Source: Rhizophagus irregularis
Taxonomy: Eukaryota; Glomeromycota; Glomeromycetes; Glomerales; Glomeraceae
Length of the DNA stretch: 64,000 nucleotides
Direction: 5' to 3'
Assembly: GCF_026210795.1 (NCBI RefSeq)
Contig: NC_089444.1
Coordinates: 2,470,501 to 2,534,500, forward strand
Shown: in pieces, positions 34,420-46,042 of the stretch
How the letters are laid out: every line of letters begins with the position of its first letter
Numbering within the stretch: the stretch's first letter is position 1
The notes under the pieces: model-generated
Database searches by the model: none
What the model was told of the DNA's origin: nothing
Seen by the model: the letters and a program-made list of their open reading frames with translations, nothing else
Position numbers and translations under genes: made by a program

Positions 34420-34700
34420 TTCCTGACGTCACCCTAGTTTTATATTATACAAATTCTCAATAATAAATATTTTTCTATAAATGTACAGTATTTACAGTAT
34501 ATAATTATTCAATTAATTGTGATGAACCTTTAATTTTTGCATATCAGCCCGATTTAGACTTTGGACGGTTAAATCATCTAATTTTAGCATTCACTATTTT
34601 ATTTTATCACATTTATTATGAAATGATTTGGGATCAAATCATTGGTAAATTAAATATGTACAAATAGAATGTATTGCAATATCTTTATTATTAGTGGTCA

Positions 34701-36180
34701 TCATAAATTTTTTTCAAATAAATTCAATAAAAATAAATTTTTATTTTCAATTATTTGAAACACTTCATAATCTTCTATTTTAAAATAATTTCTTGGAATT
34801 CCTATATTAGGATAACGGTCCCCATCATAATTAGTCCATACATTCTGGTTGCAGTGTAAATTTCCCATGGTTGGTCCATAAGTACTATAACAATAAACAG
34901 CATAATCTTGTTTACTAACATAACCTACTTTTGCGGTAGAAATCTTTTTTCCATCTGTAAAATTAAAAATAAAGCTATCTCCTGTAGTTTTCCAAACAGC
35001 ATTATTACCATTCCAATCAAGTGGATTATACCCTCCAATTATTTGTGCAGAATTTTTAATTTTTGCTACCCAAATAGTAGCTCCCTTATTGTCACAATTT
35101 TTATGAAAAGTATTAGTGTCAGTTCCATCCCGATTTGAACGGTATAATAATTTAAAATCATGAAATATTTTCCATATTATAATGTGCTCTATCAATCCAT
35201 GAAGCAAGAATAGGAATATATTTTGATTCAATCAAGGTTGAATCAAGATGATACTTTAAATTTGGTTTTCTTGAGGGTGGTAAATTAGCTTTAGATTTCA
35301 TGTTAGGAACTATATGAAATTCTAAAAGATCATGAATTAAATCATGTGGTAAGATGTCTTTATAACAATAAACTTTGTAAAAGAAATCTGTAGGTTCAAT
35401 ATCATAAAATCGAATTAAAGGAATAAATCTGTATAATTCTCTTTCAACTCTTATAATATCTTCTTTACTCCATTTTGTTGGATCATTCTTTATATTTTGT
35501 TGAGCAAAACACCATTTTAATAAATTCTCCCAAATTTCAATTTCATCCATATTTAAATCGTCTCTTTTTAATAATAATTCTAATAAAGGAGCTTTTAAAT
35601 TAATAAATTTATGTTCTTCACAAATTTTTTCAAGACAAAAATTCCATAAGTCCGTAAATGTTTCATGTTGATAAACTGTTTCAAGAATTCCAGTTGGATT
35701 TTGTTGTAAAAATTCAGTTTTATGTTCAATCAAAAATTCTTGAATGTGGGAAACTAAAGAATTGATATTTAGTTCATCCACAGCTATCAACAACTCTAAT
35801 ACATCAGGACCTTGTAAATTTTTCAATTCAATATTTCCACAATAAATGAACCTAATATATTTAAAAGTTATGATAAATTTTTTTATTCACACAATTTAAA
35901 TTTTTCTAAATTATTAAAATTATTACCTAAGAATAATATTAAATAATTGAGGTGAAATATTTGGCTTTTTAAAAATAAATTTTCCATCTCTTTTCTCAGC
36001 CCATTCATTAGAAAATGCAGAACGGAAATATTGAGACCTAATACACAAAATATTTGAATGAGCATGAATTTCCTTCATATTTTGCCCTTCTCCGGCATAA
36101 ACAATAACGTCATATCCAATTTCTGTTTCAAAAAGTTTTTCATAGTCATTAGATAATTCTGCCAAAAAATTTGAAGACAT
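34701..36180 (-). pseudogene. BTB-BACK-TLDc protein gene with a frameshift before TLDc
   Basis: Minus strand. Exon 1 is 35927-36180 (ATG at 36178-36180), with an intron at 35852-35926 (GTAATA...TTAG). Exon 2 runs from 35851 to the frame break near 35158-35170. Exon 1 and the start of exon 2 form a BTB domain: GYDVIVYAGEG, His-Ala-His-Ser-Asn-Ile-Leu, Arg-Ser-Gln-Tyr-Phe-Arg-Ser-Ala-Phe, and RFIYCGNIEL across the splice. A BACK-like helical region follows (LEKICEEHKFI to LLELLLKRDDLNMDEIEIWE). The TLDc domain is in the frame open to the stop at 34701: LLYRSNRDG, GATIWVAKIKN, IIGGYNPLDW, DSFIFNF, and IEDYEVFQI at its end. BTB-TLDc proteins are a large glomeromycete family; BTB often recruits Cul3 ligase, and TLDc is linked to V-ATPase/oxidation response in other organisms. 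One base change of length between BACK and TLDc breaks the frame with no GT-AG intron available there. It could be a recent pseudogene or a sequencing error. Confidence 0.75.
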
Positions 36181-37471
36181 GATTTTTTAATGTAAAAATA
36201 ATAAAAAAAAACAATAAATTTTAAGTTTGAAAGCCATAACTTTATTTAAATAATTTTATGTCGATTGCGTATTTTGTGTACCATGAATTTCTAGAAACAG
36301 TTACTGTAGATTTTGTCATACATTTTTTTTTAAGCCATGTGACGAATGTCCAAAAATAGAAGTATTATTGTTAAGATGGTAAGAACTACGGATCTTCCTT
36401 CGGTAAGTTACAGTTTTAATTAAAGAGAAAAAAAAGAAATGAATGATAAATTTCTTAAAAATCAGCTGTATATAAAAAGTAAAAAAGAAAATTAACTCTA
36501 CTAAAAATAATAAACAATTTAATATATCTAATTTAAATGATCATATTCTACATTCAAAAAAAAATTTCGTCAAAATAAGCGTAGTGAAGGTAGGATCCTA
36601 TTTTTCCGATTGGGGTGGTCAAATGGTTCATCTAATATAATAATTTACTAATAATTTTCTTTGTAACTTGAAAACTGGTAATGTTTCTTTCGTATATTCT
36701 ACTATATCCACTGACTTTCTTAATAACTCTTCGTTTTCATGTTTGTTTATAAGGTCATAAATTTTACCCATATGATCAATAAGTTGTTCATACTGTGGGA
36801 TCCCATTTTTATCGAAATAATAAAAAATAATGTACATACAGTAACTAACTATATTTGCAACTACGCTAAAATGTAAATTTGTTATTTAATGATATCATAA
36901 ACCAATATTTTTATTAAAAAAAAAAATTGCATAAAAATTTTTACAAAAAAAAAATGGAAAAGAATATTTTACTTATCTTAATTGCCGATTCGCCACTCAG
37001 AGATACAAAATGATCGGCAATCTATAATTAATCTCGTCGGACATTTTTATATTAAATACTATTGCTTCTGAATGGTGTTTGCACAAGTTTGAAAACGTTT
37101 TGTTGTAATATAAATGCCATAAAAATACACTAAAAAAGGTGTTACATTACTTAGGTATAGTTTTATAAAACTGGTAAAATTAAAACATTGCCAAAAAAAA
37201 AAAAAAATTTATTTATTTATTTTTTTTTTAAAACATTATTTTGTTAATCTAAGCAAGAATATATCATATATTATATAATAATACAAAAAAACCTTGTAAA
37301 ATTTGCAAAATTCGCGAATAGTTGGTGTAAAGTTACCTAAAATATGAGCTGGAATGTGACTTCCTCCAAAGTAAACTCTTTAAATTTTATAGCAAACGAA
37401 AAAAAATTTTTTTTTGTGTGACATATTCACGTTTTGCATTATTGATTGGTAAAGTATGGTTACATTAAGCA
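36181..37471. other. Intergenic; one doubtful small frame
   Basis: AT-rich. A minus-strand frame at 36628-36837 reads Ile-Asp-His-Met-Gly-Lys-Ile-Tyr-Asp-Leu-Ile-Asn-Lys-His-Glu-Asn-Glu-Glu and looks protein-like, perhaps a gene remnant, but it has no family and no ATG context I trust. GCCGATTCGCC and GATCGGCAATC near 36980-37020 are again words of the GATCGGC repeat. Confidence 0.35.
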
Positions 37472-38110
37472 AACAGGGCGGACATGCTTATTATCATTTT
37501 GCCGATCATTTGCCGATCATATATATATTGATTATCACGTTTATTTTGAAGCTCCAAGCAAAATCATACTTGCTAGAAAAATTGTACTAATTATTTTATT
37601 TGGTAGTTTGAGATACCCAAAATATACTATAAAATTATTGTGGCAAAAAAAGATAAAGTTAGCTTTTGAGCCGAAATTTTTAATAATTATAGTATTAGCC
37701 AATCATATGCCGATCATCTGCTAATTTGACTTTGAAGCTTCGGGCGAAGCCACAGATGTTAGGGCGAAACTTGAAACTTTTATAGTATATTATTTAGGTA
37801 TTTAAGAATCCATGGCTAAAATAAACATGAATAATTTTTGATAAACAAGAAGTTATCATTAAATACATGGTTGCAATTATTGTAAGATTAACTAATATAA
37901 GGCTAATATTTGGTAAAATCTTCATGAACTATTTTATGAATTAATTTATTAATAGTATATAAATAAAGTAAATAAAATCAAAATTTTATACATTATTATG
38001 TAGAATTTGTAAAAAAAATAAACTCAACGGTATTTTTTTGTGACAATATTGGACAAATGATCGGCAAAATGATCGGCGATATCGTGATAATATGAGATGT
38101 CCGCCCTGTT
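37472..38110. mobile_element. Mutator-like non-autonomous element, 639 bp
   Basis: Terminal inverted repeats AACAGGGCGGACAT (14 bp perfect) with subterminal tandem copies of TTTGCCGATCAT at both ends. It is flanked by a perfect 9-bp direct repeat CATTAAGCA at 37463-37471 and 38111-38119. A 9-bp duplication is characteristic of Mutator-like (MULE) transposition. The interior is AT-rich and has no transposase; the open frame at 37446-37724 crosses the element's edge and is not a gene. The perfect duplication suggests a fairly recent insertion. Confidence 0.75.
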
Positions 38111-38119
38111 CATTAAGCA

Positions 38120-39741
38120 TGACTTATGTAGGACAAAATCGGAGTTGAAATGTGCCGATCAACGTCATTCATATAAGAACTTGCGACGGATCTACTAATC
38201 AATTTTGTATCGTTGAGTGACAATTAAATTAAAAATAAATATTTTAATATTATTCGCTGATTTCAAAAAGGAGCAGATCACTATATCACGAGCATCCTTA
38301 ACGTAAGGTCGTAAGGTACCCTTATCGTAAACTAGGGTGTCAGGAGAGATTCGCAATTATTCCAATTAAGTGGAACTAACTTCTAGACACACTAACTAAA
38401 TTACAAATTGCAATTGATTCGCCAAAAAACGAAGAAAAGGGAAGAGGGAAATATAAAAGGCGTGGTACAATAGGCTAAGCAGACTGCAAAAAAGAAATTC
38501 AAAAACAAATGACATTTTCTACAAAACAAACTAAACGATCCCTTAAATCACATCCGTTCACCCAAACTAATGAGTCCCTAGCAACGTAAGTAAAGGAGTT
38601 ACATGTTCATATATTCTGCTAATTTAGGATCTGATCCTCGTCCAGTTACTCGAGGAGCTTCAGAAGGTTTTAATCAAAGAACGTGTAATATCCGAGCTGT
38701 TTCTTATTGGATTTGTCATGTGAGCGAGATTTGCTCGGAGATTTTTGGGACTTCGTCCTATTGGTTTTCTCTTCTTTGGGTTGATCGGAGGAGGATTTAT
38801 TCTCTTTTTCCGTTTTATTGAACTTTTTGGTTTAACGAGAATATGGGTGCAGTCATCTTATTAGTTGTTCAATGTCCAAGCATCTCTAGAGATCTTCGTG
38901 AATCGCAAAGTAAAGAATCCCAATTTATTTCCCGTTTGCTTATGCATTGGAATTGGAATGTTCTTGTTATTTTCTGTTTGTATACGATAAAATTTTAGAT
39001 TCGTGGTACGATGTATTATATTAATAGCGTGGTCGCGTCGTTTTGTTTGACATAAGGCAGGACATGAATAATGACAGAGGAGATAAAGTAACTACTTTTG
39101 TCGCAAATCATATTAATTATTTTCATAATTGATAAATGGTGGCTGAGAAGAAATTTCTCATAAGTATACTAATCCTAAAATATTTGACGCAAAATTCTAT
39201 TTTTTTTTAGTGATGATCACAGAATCCTAGGTTCAGATTTTAAATATAATATATTCCCTGCTGGATGCAAATTTCTATAGATTGTATTTTCGTGGATTCT
39301 ATTAAGCGCTATTATGATATTTATCATGCGTTACAAATATATTACTAATACACGGAACAAAACTTTTCAGTCGTTCATCAAAAATTCCATGAGAGATATT
39401 AGAGATATTGAAAAAATATTTTATTTCTTATATTTATATTTTAATTATATTTATTATCTTAACTATTCAGTTTATTTTTTATTTATTACTTAATATTTTT
39501 ACATTTATATCATTAATATTTTATATGTTAATTATTCATATAAGTAGGAATTTCGATCATGTGAACTCCAACGTTAATATTTCAAATTAAGACAAACTTA
39601 ATTTGTTAGAGTTTCTAGTATTTTACTAAGTGTTTGAACAAGAATGTGACTCTATTTACTATCCTAGTCGTCGGTTTAAATTTTTTTCTATTGAAAAAAA
39701 AAAAAAATTATTATAAATAATCTATTAGTAAAAATCAATTT
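38120..39741. other. Mostly non-coding, containing a doubtful small gene
   Basis: 38120-38508 and 38860-39741 show no coding frame I can support. GATCAACGTCATTCATATAAG at 38157 and a CTTAACGTAAGGTCGTAAGG block at 38297 have the more balanced composition of a promoter or old element. The region from about 39400 to 39741 is the 3' flank of kinase C. Confidence 0.35.
38509..38873 (+). pseudogene. Possible small two-exon gene, disrupted
   Basis: An ATG at 38509 opens MTFSTKQTKRSLKSHPFTQT to a perfect-looking intron (GTAAGTAAAG at 38586, ATTTAG ending at 38626). The next block reads GSDPRPVTRGASEGFNQRTC then Asn-Ile-Arg-Ala-Val-Ser-Tyr-Trp-Ile, but only in a phase that does not match exon 1. Further on, another frame gives the hydrophobic FLGLRPIGFLFFGLIGGGFI, possibly a membrane segment, ending at a TAG near 38861. 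At least two small frame errors are needed to make one protein, so I call it broken. Family not recognised. Confidence 0.35.
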
Positions 39742-42700
39742 TTAATATAAGTTCTCGATATATTTACCATCAGGAATTTCCAACTCATCTTGATCTTCTG
39801 AATTAGTTATACCTACATAGTCTTTTTCTTTTAAATTAAGAAAAATATTCTATCATCAAATTATACTATACTTTTTGATTATTTTTTTACTATCCAATGA
39901 GATGATATTATTAGTTTATATTAGTTAAAATAATTTACCTGTAGTTATTCTGTTCGTTCTTGATGATTCTGCCAAATCTTTACTCGAGATATTACCAACT
40001 AAAGTAATTAAATGGATAAATCATAAACTACATGTACAGTAGTAATACAGTATTTATAAAAAACATTCAAACGAAAACTTACTGGAATATTCTCTGCTAC
40101 TATTTATTATGCCAATAAGTACACTGCTATCATGCGCACAAGTGTCTATAAATAAGATATTAATAAGTTATGAAAATAACATATTATATCATATATTTTA
40201 ATAAACATTCAAACGAAAACTTACTGGAATATTCCCTGCTACTATTTGACATGTCAATAAGTACACTGCTATCATGCGCACAAGTGTCTATAAAATAAGA
40301 TATAATTAATAAGTTATAAAATAACATAATATATCATATATTTTAATAAACATTAAAACGAAAACTTACTGGAAAATTCTCTGATACTATTTGACATGTC
40401 GATAAGTACACTGCTATCATACGCACAAGTGTCTATAAAATAAGATATAATTAATAAGTTATAAAATAACATAAAATATAATATATTTTAATAAACATTC
40501 AAACGAAAACTTACTGGAATATTCTCTGCTACTATTTAATATGATAGTTTCACTGCTATTATACGCAAAAATGTCTATAAAATAAGATATAAATTAATAA
40601 GTTATAAAAAACATAATATATCATATATTTTAATAAATGCCTACCTTTTTCCACTATTATCATTTGTTTGAAAAAGTATGATTATTAATAAGCATGATAA
40701 TTATAAAATTAATTAACAGTTAATTCTTTAATATATGTATTAGAATAAAATCTTACTTCTTGTAGATAAATCAATTGAATTAGATTTCATGTTATAATGA
40801 TTAGTATTTATATTATTATTTGCTTGTTGTAATAATTCATTTTCATTTCGATTATCGTCTAGAATTAAATTTAAGCAAATAAACAATTTTTCATTTTTTT
40901 CGATAAAATTACAATTGATGTCTTACCATTTTCGGAATTTATCCTTAGACTTTTAAATTTATCCGTCAAATTTTTACTAAGATCTAATTGAGTTTTTAAA
41001 AATGGTTACTTTTTGAATAATATAAATTATAATATAATAGTAATTTTAATTACCTTTAAAATACTTCTTTATTTTCAATGTACTTGATTTATCTAAAATT
41101 CAATCAAAATTAATAAAAAAAATCACATTATAAAAAAAAAACAATGTTTTAATACTGTTTTAATACTTACTACTATCAGAAAGATTAAAAGCATAAGGTT
41201 TACTATGAAATGCTATCAATATAAATGCATGTATCAGTAATTATAATAAACACTACTTATTATATTATAATAAATTATATACCTCTTTGTTCCTCTATTT
41301 TGGTCGAATCAAAAAAATTTATAAATTAGTTCACAACTTTTAAATATAATAATTCATACAAAAAATATGATTTAGTACCTTCTGTCGCATTTTTAGGTTC
41401 TAATGATGGTAAATGTTCAAAGTTATAAAATTTACTTGTAATCAATCGGCTTCCATAGTTTGTTTTGGAACTTTTACTTTTGTTTGACTGAAAAAATTGA
41501 TACAAATTAATATTGTGCTTATGAAATGGCTCATTGTATAGTTCATTTGAACCGTCTTGATAATATAAATTTCTAATTTCAAATATTTTATTATAAAGAC
41601 GATCTATGTCAGGTCTTTCTGATGGATCAGCATCCCAACATTGTTCCATTAACTGCTTATATTCTAAAGGAGTATCTGGTACAATGTTTGGTCTCATTCC
41701 ATTAATAATATTCATTGCAAGTTCGTAACCATGTTTATGATTATTAAATGGTGGTTTTCCGGATGAAATTTCCCACATGAGCATTGCAATACTATAAATA
41801 TCAGATGCAAAAGAATAATCCTTTCGAAATAAAATCTCAGGTGCTATATAAGGAAGATTTCCATATACGTTCGTTAATGGTTTATCAGCTGGTCCTGAAA
41901 ATCCAAAATCAGAAATGCACCATAAATTTGCACTTTGTAAATATAATATATTCCCAGAATGTAAATCCCTATGAATTGTATTCCCTTTGTGAATTTCGTA
42001 AAATGCTTTTATTATATCACAAATTATGTTAATTCTCATTTTCCATGTAAGTTTATTATGGTTATGGCGTAAATAACTTCTTAAGTCAACATCCATTTTC
42101 TGTAATACAAGCATATATTTTCTATTTGGATTGATAGTTAAACCGAAACATTTAACAACGCCTAAAGATTTATTACTTGTTATTAAATGTGATTTAGCCT
42201 GTAAAGAATTTTATTAAAAAAAGTTTAATTTACATAAAAATTAAATGATCGATAATATCTTAAAAAATAATATACTTTACCTCATCAAACCAACTCACGT
42301 TTGCGCCTTCAACATTTTCTAACGTTTTAAGTATTACTTTAAGCTTACCAAACCTTTTTAATTGTTGATTTCTAGAATCCCATTTGTCATAAGGCCCATC
42401 AGTCCATTCTGCTGTATAAATTTTAGAGACTCCTCCTTTAGTTAAGTACTTAATATTTTGAAAATTATTATATGGTATCCATTCAATTATCCTAGTTGGA
42501 GCAACTGATTCCATTTGACAATTACGTATTAAATTATCTACATCATCATGTTCAGATGTCCAATTTGAAAAATATGCTTTTAAATAATTTCGAATACATA
42601 TTTCACAATAAAATGTGGCTAAACATTCACATAAACAATTTTCACAAATTCTTCTTTCGCCTTCGTTCTTAATAATTTTAAAAGAGTCATAACTCTCGTC

Positions 42701-42877
42701 TATTATTCTTGCTGTTTCTGCTTTTTCATCTTTTGTAAGAGAATTATCAGCAAAAATTATTCCATTTAATAATTTCTGTTGATTGGTTAAGTCGTAATTA
42801 AGATTAGGATTCTTATCCGCTTCACTAAAAGCTTCTTGAATTGCTGCATAAACTAAGTTTTTACGAATAGCAAACAT
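39742..42877 (-). CDS. Kinase C: protein kinase with a many-exon tail containing tandem micro-exons
   Basis: Minus strand, 14 exons: 42281-42877, 41379-42198, 41283-41294, 41171-41212, 41054-41092, 40927-40983, 40757-40858, 40645-40653, 40515-40574, 40370-40432, 40225-40287, 40083-40145, 39939-39998, 39742-39827; 2073 nt, 690 aa, one open frame through all junctions. The N-terminus has a Cys cluster (C78, C81, C83, C85, C91, C94) like a small zinc-binding module. Then come FSNWTS and EWIPYNNFQNIKYL, glycine loop TKGGVS (first Gly replaced by Thr), beta3 VILK (Lys about 184), IHRDLHSGN (Asp about 277), SDFG (about 296) and IAPE. So it keeps all catalytic residues except the first loop glycine. 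Kinase-domain exons join at Asp-Glu|Ala, the same phase-0 position used by kinases A and B. The tail, residues about 473-690, is Ser/Asn-rich. Substrate unknown. Confidence 0.85.
40083..40574 (-). repeat. Four tandem micro-exons in the tail of kinase C
   Basis: Exons 9-12 (60, 63, 63 and 63 nt) and their introns (about 79-82 bp) form a tandem repeat of about 142-145 bp. Each exon starts ACA, ends TTCCA|GTAAGTTTTCG and is phase 1 at both ends, so copies can be skipped without a frameshift. The encoded 20-21-aa unit keeps Cys/Phe-Ala-(Tyr/His)-(Asp/Asn)-Ser-Ser near its start and Asn-Ser-(Ser/Ile)-Arg-Glu-(Tyr/Phe)-Ser at its end. Exon 9 is the most diverged copy. Confidence 0.8.
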
Positions 42878-43095
42878 GAAAGGTGCAAAAAAAAAAACTT
42901 TTAAATAATTTGGGTGAAATCAAATCGTTTCACAAAATTCTGAAACGGATTCTCTAATTCGATATTGATATCAATATTACGAACAATATTCTTTTATATA
43001 TTAAAAAAAAAAAATTGCTCATGATCTGATCAAAAATCCAAGAGCTAACCATATTAACATCAAGGGATTATGAATTTGCTGGTAAAAATCCACCT
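42878..43095. promoter_or_regulatory. 5' flank of kinase C
   Basis: AT-rich region upstream of the ATG at 42877. An A-rich tract lies at 42889-42900 just before the start and another at 43005-43015. No specific site is claimed. Confidence 0.3.
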
Positions 43096-43159
43096 CACTC
43101 AGGTGATCATCAAAGGTTATAACCTTACTATTTATGTCACTTTGATGATCACCTGAGTG
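43096..43159. repeat. Perfect hairpin, 20-bp arms
   Basis: CACTCAGGTGATCATCAAAG at 43096-43115 is exactly complementary to CTTTGATGATCACCTGAGTG at 43140-43159, with a 24-bp loop. One arm's core (ACCTGAGTGG) recurs at 1108-1118. Likely a foldback or MITE remnant upstream of kinase C. Confidence 0.7.
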
Positions 43160-43199
43160 GGGAATTAATTGGATCAGTGGAAGATGAGGTGATTTTTTG

Positions 43200-45117
43200 T
43201 GACACAAAATTGCGATCTTGGAAAAGCGCAGAAAATCATGTGATTAAATTATCTGCGTATGGGGAAAACCGTAGGTTATAAATAGAACTGGATACCACGT
43301 GATACGTTAATTTATTTTAATCAAGGTGTTATTGGATTTGTCCGCTGAGTTGATTGTTCCGCAGACAAGAAAATAGTTTCTTTTGAGAAGGTCTGGATCT
43401 CGTGTTCCCAACTTCGAATTTACAAAACGATTGCAGGCTTCTTCACAAATATTGAAGACTCATCCCCAAAATTCGGAACGGTTGATCAGGTTCGCGTTTT
43501 TGACGACGGGATTATTCATACATCCACTTAGGCTTGTCTGCAGGTAGTTTGGGACTGTTAGACATGAGGAAACTTGAGGTACAAGTGTTTTTCGAGGATG
43601 ATGACACAGGGTGAATCTGGTAGGGTGTAGTTATTAAAATTTTGGGCAGCTTGATAAGGTATATAGAATAGAACAGTGTAGATTTTTTAGATTAGTTTAA
43701 TTAAGCCAGAACATATTTGCATTAGATAGATCTGTTAGTGTTGCCACTTCGTTTTATTGTACGAAGATGTTGGTATTGAGAGATTTGGTGATCATGACGT
43801 CTCTAGGAGCGATGAAGGGTCGCGGTAGGTATGGGCGTACCATTGCACGGAAAAGCCGTTAGTACCCATTCAGGTGTAGTCCTGGGAAGCAGAGAGGGAG
43901 TGTTATACCAAATTTAATGTATTTATGTATTTCTTCTTTATCATGCAATATGTTCACTTACAGTTACTAATAATGAAATGCGTTTACTGATAAAAAAAAA
44001 ATATCCGAATTTTATTAAAAAAAGTATATACCCAAATTTTATTAAAAATATCACATTTTTACATAATTCTGGCCAAAGTTATTATAATTTTCGGCATAAT
44101 CCAGGCCTGAGATCAAGATGCTTATGGAAGTTTTAAATCTCGGAAGAAAATAATCAGGATTCTGTGACTCAATTTTTATTTACTTGGTTAAGAATTAGTG
44201 GTCGATTAATTTATTACGCTAATAATTCGTGAAACAAAAATCAGTTTTATTTTGTAATGGTATCTTTAAATATCTAATAATCAATAAGTTTTTATCAATA
44301 AAGAAAAAAAAATATTATTGATTTTTCGTTAACCCGGATTTTCGTAATTCTAGCCAAAATCGTCTTAATTCTGGCCGAAATTAGTCGGATTTTTAATATA
44401 TTAAGTCCGCTGGACTTTAGGTTAATTTCCAAGTGCAGGCTGAGCCAGGTTATAAAATAGGGTCAATGCAGACCTCCAATTCAGGCGTCATTGCAAATGG
44501 CCAAATGACCTGGTTTGCCATCACTATAATAATAGCTGGTGCCATATATATTATTTCTTCCACTAGCCATTTTCTGTTCATGGCAATATTGCTGCTTGGA
44601 TTTTCTGATATTTTTTGGTACTCACTATTCATATAATGTTATGATACAATTATAGGAACAAATTAATGTTTTTTTTTTACCAGACGCTTCAGCCAGAGAA
44701 TAGTGTCAAATTTAATAATGCAAATTCAAATTTTTTTAATCAAAAGTTTGAACAGTATTATGAATTCTTCATTTCCGAAACCTTATATATTTTAAAAAAT
44801 ATATTATAAATTTATTATTCAATATATTATTGTTGATGTAACCTAAAGTACATCAAAAACTTCACTCAAAATATATTATATTTGATAATAATAATTCCCT
44901 GGATACTGATACATAGTATAAAACCACTTCTGAACAGTATCATCATGGCAAAACATAATTGTCAAAAGAAATTTCTTGGATGATAAATCTGTGGTCAACA
45001 TAAGAGATTTAATTTATAAATTAGTTTTCTGAAAATTCAAATTTAAATAGTAAATTAGTAATAATATTCTTTTTAATAACAAAGTCCCAAAAAATATATA
45101 AAGACTTATTAATAGCT
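43200..45117. other. Intergenic; balanced-composition block of unknown origin
   Basis: 43250-43910 is less AT-rich than the rest, with no long frame on either strand. It contains GGTATGGGCGTACC and ends in a purine tract GCAGAGAGGGAG followed by TGTTATACC at about 43900-43915. That is the arrangement of a polypurine tract next to a 3' LTR, so this may be the decayed 3' end of an LTR retrotransposon. Frames at 44433-44636 on either strand are shadows of one AT-poor patch and are not supported. Confidence 0.3.
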
Positions 45118-46042
45118 GTGCACAGGGGTTCGGTATATTTCACCGAAAATTATTTCACCGACAATCAACTTACCGACAGTCATTTCACCGAAAATCATTT
45201 CACCGACAGGATCATTTCACCGACAGGGTTATTTCACCGAAAATCATATCACCGAAAATCATTTTACCGAATTTTAATCTTTTACCGTAATTCGATAACC
45301 GATAACATAGCCACAATTATTAATTTAATATTCAATAGTTTTTTATTGTAAAAAATGGGGAGTCTGGTTCTAGCAATAAGGATTAACAATGGTTAATCAT
45401 GTTTGTTTGTTTTTTTTTAGATATTTCGTTATTAACGTAATATTTTTTATATTCCATCCATAGAAGTCATTTTATACCTTTTATATTAGATTACATTAAA
45501 CCTTTTAACAATTTAGAATAGTGAACCACTCCACCTCTGACAGTATTTACAGGTGGCAACCATTAGGGTTGAAAGAAAAATGCGGATCATTTACGTGATT
45601 GTTTTATGAATAGTAGTTTTTTACAAATCGTTGTCACAACCTACTACTAGATTATCCTGAACCTTGTCTATTCAGGCTTGGTCGGAGCCCTGAATAGTTT
45701 TTTTCTTTTTTCTTTTTTCTAGTAAGGGTCCGCTCCATAATGGTTTAGACAAACTGAAGTTATTCGTTAGAATAGTGATGTGATTTTCATTGTAATTCTT
45801 CTTACTATCCATAAAATAAAATAAAATAAATAAATAAATTGTTTTATAATGCTATTTTTTTTTGTAATTTTTACTGATATTTTTAGTTGTCGGTGAAATG
45901 ATCCTGTCGGTGAAATGATCTTTTCGGTGAAATGATCGTCGGTAAAACAACTGTAGGTGAAACGACCCTGTCGGTGAAATGACTGTCGGTAAGTTGATTG
46001 TCGGTGAGACGATTTTCGGTGAAATAAATGCGTCCCGTGCAC
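45118..46042. mobile_element. TIR element with ends built from iterated TTCACCGA motifs
   Basis: From 45118 on, the plus strand repeats TTCACCGAAAAT / TTCACCGACAGG-type words about eleven times up to 45272. From about 45889 to 46025 the complementary words (TCGGTGAAATGATC) recur about nine times, and the outer 70 bp of each side align in order as inverted repeats. GTGCAC stands at both outer edges (45118-45123 and about 46036-46041) and may be a target duplication or part of the ends. The core holds a LINE-like 3' fragment rather than a transposase. The short open frames across the arms are translations of the repeats. Confidence 0.6.
45520..45840 (+). mobile_element. LINE-like 3' end fragment
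   Basis: Begins near GTGAACCACTCCACCTCTGA, shares ACAGTATTTACAGGTGGC and GAAAGAAAAATGCGGAT with the 3' UTR of the retroelement at 22607-25304, and ends ACTATCCATAAAATAAAATA with an AAAT-rich tail. It is strongly 5' truncated, as LINE copies often are. An inverted relative is at 57565-57900. Confidence 0.6.

Noticed and set aside
37446-37724. 92-codon plus-strand open frame
   Set aside because: It starts outside and runs into the Mutator-like element across its end; composition is non-coding.
40083-40574. Regularly spaced repeats resembling a CRISPR array
   Set aside because: The repeats are exons with GT-AG borders in a eukaryotic kinase gene and the spacers are similar introns, not unique spacers.
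44433-44636. Overlapping frames on both strands with hydrophobic segments
   Set aside because: Mirror frames of one AT-poor patch, with no splice or family support for either.
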